The notes under the pieces were generated by a model that was given only the letters and a program-made list of their open reading frames with translations, did not search any database and was not told the DNA's origin. A DNA stretch of 64,000 bases from contig JAKMXF010000110.1 in NCBI GenBank assembly GCA_024704765.1, positions 558,001 to 622,000 on the forward strand, read 5' to 3'. The DNA comes from Oopsacas minuta (lineage: Eukaryota > Porifera > Hexactinellida > Lyssacinosida > Leucopsacidae). The first letter of the stretch is position 1. Every line of letters begins with the position of its first letter. Made by a program: the position numbers and the translations under genes. This document shows positions 57,508 to 64,000 of this stretch, one piece after another.

Positions 57508-57949
57508 CTCTTCCTTTACTTCAATGTATTGCTCTCCCTTTCCAGTACCAGTACTACCAGGTTCCCATATTAATATATCTTCGATTTGATCAGCTGATTG
57601 GTAAGAGCCTTTCTAAAATAAGCAATATATTCAAACTTATCTATAAAGGCAACCGAATGGGCTGGCCAAAAGTGGCCGTTATATTCAGGTGACCGAATTC
57701 CTAATCCCATAATAATGAACTTCCATAAACGTGGAATTTTGTAGCAACTCCTGCGGAGGTTACACTATACATTGTATTGCCTTGATTTATAACCTTCGCT
57801 AATTATAATATTTATAGCAAAAAACTATCAACAATGAACATATCAAAAGTACAGACTCCTTCAAAATAAATACACAATAAGAACAACAAACACACTTTAA
57901 CATTTCCCGGAACAAGCCTTTGTTTCTCAGGACTAGTAGACATTGCCAT
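57508..57949 (-). CDS. anoctamin alternative first exons 1e (57949-57902 and 57612-57508)
   Basis: A 16-codon start exon (MAMSTSPEKQRLVPGN, weak GTTAAA donor) and a 35-codon exon (KGSYQSADQIEDILIWEPGS onward, ending VKEE before GTAAGT) join in phase 0 and can splice to the same common exon. This is the most distal 5' end and the least certain. Confidence 0.5.
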
Positions 57950-58756
57950 CAAATGAATTTTGCATTTTACGAACGGATTAGAATATAAATATCTTCAATG
58001 AAACATACCTACTCTACTTACAATGGAATATTTTCAGTAGCCCTAGAAGAATGAGAATAAATAGAATTTTAATTAGTCTAATTATTTGAAAAATCTCAAT
58101 GAAAATGTAAGGTAATTAAGATTTGTATTTTAATGTGTGGAGCCCTTATTAGCGTATATTATTACAAAATCCAAGGCTTCACACCTAATTAAAGGAAATA
58201 TTATCACCTTGTATTTATGCAAAGAATACATGGTAGAATCAATAATTGTGTGTTTCATATTACAAAAAGTTTTTCTGGGAATATTACGTATAAAAGATCT
58301 GTAGACACACTTGGCAACTCTCTATAACTTTTCCCCGCATTTTCGAATAATTCCCGGATTTCCAAGTGCTAATAAGTTACCTCCATATGTAGCAATTCTA
58401 GGCTATCATTTCGGAAAAGAGATGCGGATATTTCAAATAGTTCCCCTGGAGTCTCAAATCAATCTCTGGATTCCTTTTAAAGCCCGGGATAATCCGGTAA
58501 GTATGCATATATGTGCAATGTGGTGCATATATAGTTATCAGTAATAGAGCAATGAATACTACAGCGGTAAAATAACCAGTCGTAGGGGGTTTCAATTGGC
58601 GGAACTTTCCCAAAATTTTTGAACACATCTGGGGACCCCTCAAATGAAATCCTACATAGCTAACAATCTGTTTATTTGGAATATGAATGAGTATGTAGAG
58701 TAACTATATATGTGTACTATTGTATTATTTGGGTATTATCCAGAAACATTAGTTGT
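57950..58756. other. divergent spacer between the anoctamin and TRAF-like gene 5
   Basis: Likely bidirectional upstream region. A possible repeat between about 58330 and 58500 (ATTCCCGGAT near the left, GGGATAATCCGG near the right) is weakly inverted. No gene. Confidence 0.35.
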
Positions 58757-59944
58757 ATGGCAGAAATTCTTAAAGTTAAGCCTGATTTGATCGTGGATAT
58801 ATTGTATATACAAGAAGTAATCTTTGAGTATAAGGTTGAAAAGAGTGCTGGCTATAAGAAGGACTATTTAGATCAGGAATTAGGTGAGATGGTGGTGGAT
58901 TTCATAACTTGTCCGTGTTGTAAGGGAATTATGCGAGATGCTATTATCTCTAGAGGAAAAATAACCTGTAAGGAATGTTCTACAAATTCGCTGTCAATGA
59001 ACCCGGTTGAGCAGGTGAGAAATTGTGTATCCAATCTTAAAATTAAGTGTCCACTATTGAGGGAATGTGATTGGAGAGGGAAACTATGCGAAGCAGAGAA
59101 ACATTTGCAAGAATGTGGAAATTGCCGAATTCTGTGCCCTCTGGAATGTGGCACAGTTATTCAAAGGTGTGAATATATTCACCATATCGATGTACAATGT
59201 GAACTAGGCAGAGTAAATTGTATGTATTGTGGCCAAGAATGTTTCCGTAAATCTTTATCCAGACACCTAGAATTATGCCTTGAACTTCCGGTCAAATGTG
59301 ATTGTGAGGAAGAATTTAGCCTACCAGAATATGCTAGCCATATTGATACTGAATGCCCATTGTCTTTGATGGAATGTCCTTATGCTAAATATACATGTAA
59401 CGTTGGCTCTATTTTCAGAAAAGACCTTTTAGCACATAAAAACGAATACTATATCGAGCACCAAGACATGATGGAAGAAGAACAGGGTCGAATTAAAAAG
59501 CAAATGAATTCAATTGTTGTTGAATTGAACGTGAAAAGAGATATGGAGAAAATTGAATGGAAAATATCAGATATCTCATCGATCGAAAATGAGCTATATG
59601 GACCTACTTTCAAAACTGGAGCTTCTAGGTTTAGATTAATGCTGCATAGAATTGGCCCATTGTGCATTGGCATCAAAAAATTGGGCAGAAGTGTACTTTC
59701 TGATCCACAAGCAACCTCATTTCAATTATGTTTGACCTCAGTTAAAGAGTTAGTGGAAATGTATCACGCTGAAACATCTATAGCTAATAGGGATGTAGGA
59801 CAAACGATGTATCCACTATTCAACCTAACAGAACAAATACTCTCAGAGTATGTTCACCCTGACAACAGTCTTGTTATCAAAATATGCTTCAAGGTGATCG
59901 ACTTAAGAGAATTTCGGTGCCTTGAATTAAATAACACCATTTGA
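58757..59944 (+). CDS. TRAF-like gene 5 (second subgroup)
   Basis: Intronless, 395 residues from MAEILKVKPD; an in-frame Met 15 codons upstream exists but its extension (MYYCIIWVLS) is absent in relatives. The RING-like module reads CPCCKGIMRDA then CKEC. Zinc fingers follow (about 90-230), with CPLECGTVIQRCEYIHH and CNVGSIFRKDLLAHK. A coiled coil with EHQDMMEEEQGR and a very divergent MATH region (EWKISDISS, GPTFKTGASRFRL) complete it. It lacks the DPF terminus of genes 1-4. It is transcribed away from the anoctamin. Shared subgroup features with genes 6-8 (EHQDM, CNCE/CDCE) suggest a later local expansion. Confidence 0.8.
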   Translation: MAEILKVKPDLIVDILYIQEVIFEYKVEKSAGYKKDYLDQELGEMVVDFITCPCCKGIMRDAIISRGKITCKECSTNSLSMNPVEQVRNCVSNLKIKCPLLRECDWRGKLCEAEKHLQECGNCRILCPLECGTVIQRCEYIHHIDVQCELGRVNCMYCGQECFRKSLSRHLELCLELPVKCDCEEEFSLPEYASHIDTECPLSLMECPYAKYTCNVGSIFRKDLLAHKNEYYIEHQDMMEEEQGRIKKQMNSIVVELNVKRDMEKIEWKISDISSIENELYGPTFKTGASRFRLMLHRIGPLCIGIKKLGRSVLSDPQATSFQLCLTSVKELVEMYHAETSIANRDVGQTMYPLFNLTEQILSEYVHPDNSLVIKICFKVIDLREFRCLELNNTI

Positions 59945-60305
59945 ATATTCCTTGTAATTTTTTGATAGCTCTCTTGAGATTGTTGACAAATGGGTTGACC
60001 TATCAGATTTGAGTGTTTACCTAATACATGTAGGCTGATAATTATTGTATATTTGTAAGTTACTTAGTGGTTTGTGCCTATTTGAGAGTCTAAATTGATT
60101 GGTTTAGAGGAATATAATTAAATTACATTTGATTCTGACAACCAAATCTACGAAAAGGCATGCATGTAATGAAGGCATTGTTGCTATACAAGAGGTTCTA
60201 TTAATTAAATCCGATTCAAAACGTGATAAACAAACAATCTCATGTCCACACAATAAAATAGTAACTTGATTAATCCCATAAACAAGTAAATACGATGGAA
60301 ATCTC
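59945..60305. other. spacer between convergent TRAF-like genes 5 and 6
   Basis: 3' flanks of two genes; nothing else recognised. Confidence 0.4.
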
Positions 60306-61442
60306 TTAGACTTTAGACTCATAATACATCCTGAAGGTTAGACTATCATCTTGTTGAATATATTTCGAATACGTATCCTTGTGTATAGCAAACAAATCTC
60401 TTCGTTTTCTGTCTACCTCGTTGTTAGCAACGGTATATTCTTCGTGGTGTAAATCAAATTCATTATCCGGCATGCTTATGAGTAGTTGGCAATGGGTGCT
60501 ATGGTTGTCTGAGAATAAATTACGTCCACTGTTACATAGTTGAATGATTAGCGATTCCCCGATAATAGCGAATGTTTTGAATCTTGAGTTTCCAGAAATG
60601 AAGATAGGTCCTTCATTATCTCCTTCTATATCTGTGTGAAGATTGAATTCTACATACTCCATATCTTTCTTAAACTTCAGTTTGGTGCTAAGCGCATTAA
60701 CCTGCAATATTAATTTGCTGTTCTCTGCTTCGAGCATGTCTTGGTGTTCAATATAGAATTCTTTCTTATGATCCAACAGGTCCTTCCTCAGAATTTTCCC
60801 TATATGACAGCTGTATTTCGCATACGGGCAGTCCACCTCAGCCAATGGGCATTCATCCCCAATATGCATAACATATTCATTACGACACAACTCCTTCCCA
60901 CACTCGCAATTCATTGGTCGAAACATGCAATTTACCATATGCCCCGTTATTTCTAAATACTTCACTGTCTCGTCACAGAAATCGCACTTAACATCATGAA
61001 GGGGGCAAACTTGTTCCGTATGATTAACCATGGCATCTCTCTCGATAACACTTCCACATAATAATGGACACAGTTGACGTAAATTGGGACACGTTCCCAC
61101 ATGTGCGATCGCTTCCATTAATTTTCCCTTCCAATCACAACCTCTCAAAAGTGGACATTTTATGCTTAAAGTCAAGACACTATTTCTTACCAGATCAACT
61201 GGATCAGCCATATGTGGACTTCTGTTACATGATCTACAAGTAATCTTACCTTCCCTAACGCAAGCTTCACGCATTATGCCATCGCAATTAGGACAAGTCA
61301 AAAAATTCCCCGCTAATTCGTTTAACTGTTCTTCTAAATAGTCCTTTCTATACCCATAATGACTTCCTGTACCATGCCTGCTGTTAGTTACAAATAAAAT
61401 GTCATTAATATCATCGGCATTATTTGCTTCGCCCTCAGTCAT
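60306..61442 (-). CDS. TRAF-like gene 6 (second subgroup)
   Basis: Intronless, 378 residues on the minus strand, MTEGEANNADDINDILFV start. RING-like CPNCDGIMREA...CRSC, zinc fingers (CPLLRGCDWKGKLMEA; CECGKELCRNEY; CPYAKYSCHIG), coiled coil (EHQDMLEAENSKL) and a short divergent MATH region (EGPIFISGNSRFKTF; ending LTFRMYYESKV) are in order. It is convergent with gene 5 and divergent from gene 7. No frameshift; no DPF terminus. Confidence 0.8.
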   Translation of the reverse strand: MTEGEANNADDINDILFVTNSRHGTGSHYGYRKDYLEEQLNELAGNFLTCPNCDGIMREACVREGKITCRSCNRSPHMADPVDLVRNSVLTLSIKCPLLRGCDWKGKLMEAIAHVGTCPNLRQLCPLLCGSVIERDAMVNHTEQVCPLHDVKCDFCDETVKYLEITGHMVNCMFRPMNCECGKELCRNEYVMHIGDECPLAEVDCPYAKYSCHIGKILRKDLLDHKKEFYIEHQDMLEAENSKLILQVNALSTKLKFKKDMEYVEFNLHTDIEGDNEGPIFISGNSRFKTFAIIGESLIIQLCNSGRNLFSDNHSTHCQLLISMPDNEFDLHHEEYTVANNEVDRKRRDLFAIHKDTYSKYIQQDDSLTFRMYYESKV

Positions 61443-62046
61443 TTGTCATTTGGTGGTAAAAACTTGATACTAAGAATATGTAGTTTTCAAATCATTTCCA
61501 CCTATGCTTTATGTACATATATCTAGACAATGAGTGCCCACATAATGTATAATATTTCAGAATACAAAAAGGGGTATTGGATGTCACGCAAATATGTTTT
61601 GTAGACTAATTCTCTCATCTCATTAATATTGTAAATTCTCTGGTTAATAACAGCATAACAACAAGAAGTTTGGTGAATATTCGAATAATTAACAACTGCC
61701 CTGCTTTCTCTGACAATTGTCATAACTTGCTAAAGAGCTGAATTTTCTGGGGTTTTTATGCCAGGAATTTTTAACATACAATTCAAACACAGTTCTTCGT
61801 CTCGCTATTCCTTCATTCTGGATGCAAGTGTCAGCAATAAAATATATGGCAAGGTTCCTAGCTTTCTTCTAAACTGTGTATATATCTGTTTCAGTGAACT
61901 GCCCAGCGCTTAGTTATAATGGTACAACAAAATCTCCTTACAGTGAAGTTAATAGGCAGTAAAACTTATGTAATATAATATTCGAATTATATTCTTAGTG
62001 CCTTGAATATATTAATTATTATAATTCTATAGAACTCACAAAGAAC
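61443..62046. other. divergent spacer between TRAF-like genes 6 and 7
   Basis: About 600 bp, AT-rich, probably containing both promoters; no motif was specific enough to call. Confidence 0.4.
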
Positions 62047-63228
62047 ATGGCAGTAGAACCAGATGACAATGAACTTACGCTATACACACAAGTGGAGATC
62101 GATGATAAAGAAGAAATCAGCTATCGTGGTTACAAGAAAGACTATTTATCTCAGAATCTAACTGAAATGGAGTATCAGTTAATAATATGTCCATTATGTA
62201 AAGGCATAATGAGGGATGCGTGTGCCTATCAAGGAGAAATAACCTGTATGCTCTGTAGCCAAGATAATACTAACCACAACCCTGTTATTCGAATAAGGGA
62301 ATTGGTCGCGAAACTAGGTATAAAGTGTCCACTTTTGAGAGAATGTAATTGGACAGGAGAGTTAATTGGAGCGGAGGATCATTTACTTATATGTGAAAGT
62401 TCATTAATTTTGTGTCCTCTGGAGTGTAAAAGTGTGGTAAAAAGGTGTGAAATAGATACACATACGGGAGACCAATGTGAACTAAGAAAAGTGGAATGTG
62501 AATTTTGTAAGAAAATTCTTCCGTTTCGCGGACTGATCAGCCATCTAGAAATATGTCCCTCTCATCCAATCAAATGCGAGTGTGGTAACGAATTCCAACG
62601 TTGCAAACAGGAAGCGCATATTGAGACTGAATGCCCATTGGCTGAAGTGGAATGCCCTTATGCTATTTATAGCTGTGGTGTCGGGAAAATGTTCAGGAAA
62701 GAGCTTTTGGCGCACAAAAAAGATTTTTACATCGAGCACCAAGATTTGTTGCAAAGCAAATTTGAAGAAGAAAATCATATTTTAAGGGAAAAGTTGAAAA
62801 CGAAAAAAGACCTCGATGGATTTGAATGGGAAATATATAATTTTTCAAATTTTAAATTTGATAAAGACATAGAAGGGCCAACATTTTTCATCGGAAACTA
62901 TGAACATGCTTGCGTGTTGCATTTAAGTGAGAAATTAAATATTAAGATCTTGAGGCTGCATTTCAATCCAAAAGAACGAATGGAAATTTACATAATCGAG
63001 TGCAGATTAGTAATCGACAAAACGATCGAAACACAAGAATCATACTTCGAAACGAAAATGTTTACGAAAAGAATTCCAATTGCAAATATGGTTGAGCCAC
63101 TATTCGCGTTAGATAAAACTTTGTATTCAAAATATATTCAAAAAGATGGCTGTCTTCGTATCAAAATGTACTTTGATTATGTCAACAGCATACGAAAGAA
63201 AGACAAGGACAAGATTAAAAGTCTGTAA
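62047..63228 (+). CDS. TRAF-like gene 7 (second subgroup)
   Basis: Intronless, 393 residues, MAVEPDDNELTLYTQVE start. RING-like CPLCKGIMRDA...CMLC is the most RING-like first half in the family but still lacks the CGH segment. Zinc fingers (CPLLRECNWTGELIGAEDH; CECGNEF; CPYAIYSCGVGKMFRKELLAHKK as separate blocks), coiled coil (EHQDLLQSKFEEEN) and MATH-like region (FEWEIYNFSN; GPTFFIGNYEHACVL) follow. The C-terminus is Lys-rich rather than DPF-containing. Confidence 0.82.
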   Translation: MAVEPDDNELTLYTQVEIDDKEEISYRGYKKDYLSQNLTEMEYQLIICPLCKGIMRDACAYQGEITCMLCSQDNTNHNPVIRIRELVAKLGIKCPLLRECNWTGELIGAEDHLLICESSLILCPLECKSVVKRCEIDTHTGDQCELRKVECEFCKKILPFRGLISHLEICPSHPIKCECGNEFQRCKQEAHIETECPLAEVECPYAIYSCGVGKMFRKELLAHKKDFYIEHQDLLQSKFEEENHILREKLKTKKDLDGFEWEIYNFSNFKFDKDIEGPTFFIGNYEHACVLHLSEKLNIKILRLHFNPKERMEIYIIECRLVIDKTIETQESYFETKMFTKRIPIANMVEPLFALDKTLYSKYIQKDGCLRIKMYFDYVNSIRKKDKDKIKSL

Positions 63229-63577
63229 TTCAGGACTAGTAACTCACAAGAAAACATTTGAGTTTCATAACTGTTAGTTATATATTGTGTAAGATAAAGT
63301 TATATACTTAGAGTGTAAGATAAAGTTATATACTCAGAGTGTAAGATAAAGTTATATACTCAGAGTGTAAGATAAAGTTATATACTCAGAGTGTAAGATA
63401 AAGTTATACTCAGAGTGAATTATCAAAAGATTGCAAAGCTAGTTAAGAAGCTATTTAGGGCATTATGTAATACCCTAAAGGAATATTTAGTTTCACGATA
63501 GTCTTATAAGCTTAGAAAGAGTAGGATTATCATTTTTGATCTGAAATACGAAGGGTGCATATATTTGTACGGCTACT
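63229..63577. other. spacer with a tandem repeat, between TRAF-like genes 7 and 8
   Basis: Contains the 26-bp array described separately and otherwise only AT-rich flank. Confidence 0.45.
63287..63416. repeat. 26-bp tandem repeat, five copies
   Basis: GTGTAAGATAAAGTTATATA plus CTCAGA recurs head to tail with a single C/T difference in the first copy and a 2-bp deletion in the last, indicating recent expansion. Confidence 0.93.
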
Positions 63578-64000
63578 ATGGCAGAGAAAATTGACAGCTC
63601 GATCCCTGATGACGTAGACCAAATACTTTATGTTGAGTTTGAATCTGAAAATCAAACATCCTATCGTGGATATAAATTTGATTATTTAGCTCAGAATCTT
63701 ACAGAAATGGAGCAAACTTTTGTGTTTTGCCCTAAATGTTCTGGAATAATTCGAGAAGCATGTTCTATACAAGATTCGAACCTGTGTTTGGAATGTTGCG
63801 AAAACGAGGAAAATCCAAAACCAGCAAATATGTTGAGAAGTTCTGTTTCAACATTATCAATTAAATGTCCTCTTCTGAGAGATTGTGGTTGGACAGGAAT
63901 ACTTATTGATAGTGTCAAACATTTGAAAGAATGTCGTGTTTTCCTTGTGGAGTGTTCTCTGGAATGTGGTGCTGTGATCAAAAGGTGTGAAATTGAAGAC
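63578..64000 (+). CDS. TRAF-like gene 8, N-terminal part, cut by the window end
   Basis: Open from MAEKIDSSIPDDVDQILYVE to the last base (141 codons). RING-like CPKCSGIIREA...CLEC and the first TRAF zinc finger (CPLLRDCGWTGILIDSVKH; CSLECGAVIKRCE) are present. The DYLAQNLTEME stretch is shared with genes 1, 2 and 7. The rest lies outside the window. Confidence 0.82.
   Translation, partial: MAEKIDSSIPDDVDQILYVEFESENQTSYRGYKFDYLAQNLTEMEQTFVFCPKCSGIIREACSIQDSNLCLECCENEENPKPANMLRSSVSTLSIKCPLLRDCGWTGILIDSVKHLKECRVFLVECSLECGAVIKRCEIED

Noticed and set aside
58311-58544. 77-codon ORF upstream of TRAF-like gene 5
   Set aside because: No recognised domain; it overlaps a weak inverted repeat in a divergent promoter region.
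1-64000. tRNA genes, rRNA genes and CRISPR arrays
   Set aside because: No convincing A/B-box tRNA fold, rRNA core or regularly spaced direct-repeat array was found by eye; tandem repeats present lack unique spacers.

Overview
The window is nuclear DNA of an animal: AT-rich, gene-dense, with short GT-AG introns and many small inverted-repeat transposon remnants. The gene set points to an early-branching metazoan, most plausibly a sponge: a SorCS-type VPS10 receptor, selenoprotein S, full-length USP47, OGFOD1, a GABA-B-like receptor, a 22-exon anoctamin, and an expanded TRAF-like family. That assignment is inference; no species marker was seen.

Layout. 0.4-1 kb: TTC33-like gene, then a small array of hairpin repeats. 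2.3-8.6 kb (minus): an 11-exon VPS10/SorCS receptor with an IQ-motif gene nested antisense in one intron. 9.9-10.4 kb: selenoprotein S with an in-frame UGA two codons before the terminal stop and a complete SECIS element. 11.0-29.0 kb: USP47 in 35 exons. Its introns contain intronless genes on the same strand: three ubiquitin-like/zinc genes plus a relic in intron 2, a small membrane protein in intron 11, and OGFOD1 in intron 24. 30.3-31.2 kb (minus): EF-hand protein. 33.6-35.0 kb: an unrecognised type I membrane protein. 35.7-46 kb: TRAF-like genes (two intact, two frameshifted, two relics) around a single-exon GABA-B-like receptor. 46.5-58 kb (minus): anoctamin with five candidate alternative first coding exons. 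58.7-64 kb: four more TRAF-like genes, the last cut by the window end.

Two themes stand out. First, ubiquitin biology: a deubiquitinase gene hosts Ubl-zinc-domain genes, two of which end their Ubl in an R-x-x-G-G sequence placed like the ubiquitin cleavage and conjugation site. A multigene TRAF-like family lies nearby, whose N-terminal RING-like module keeps only one C-x2-C...C-x2-C set. Second, exon-level diversity: the anoctamin N-terminus appears to be chosen from several ATG-GC-starting, phase-0 first exons. Intron-rich ancestral genes (VPS10, USP47, anoctamin) contrast with many intronless neighbours. Exon models for VPS10, USP47 and the anoctamin were built by hand from splice sites, reading-phase continuity and family similarity; phases close in all three, with one uncertain junction in USP47.
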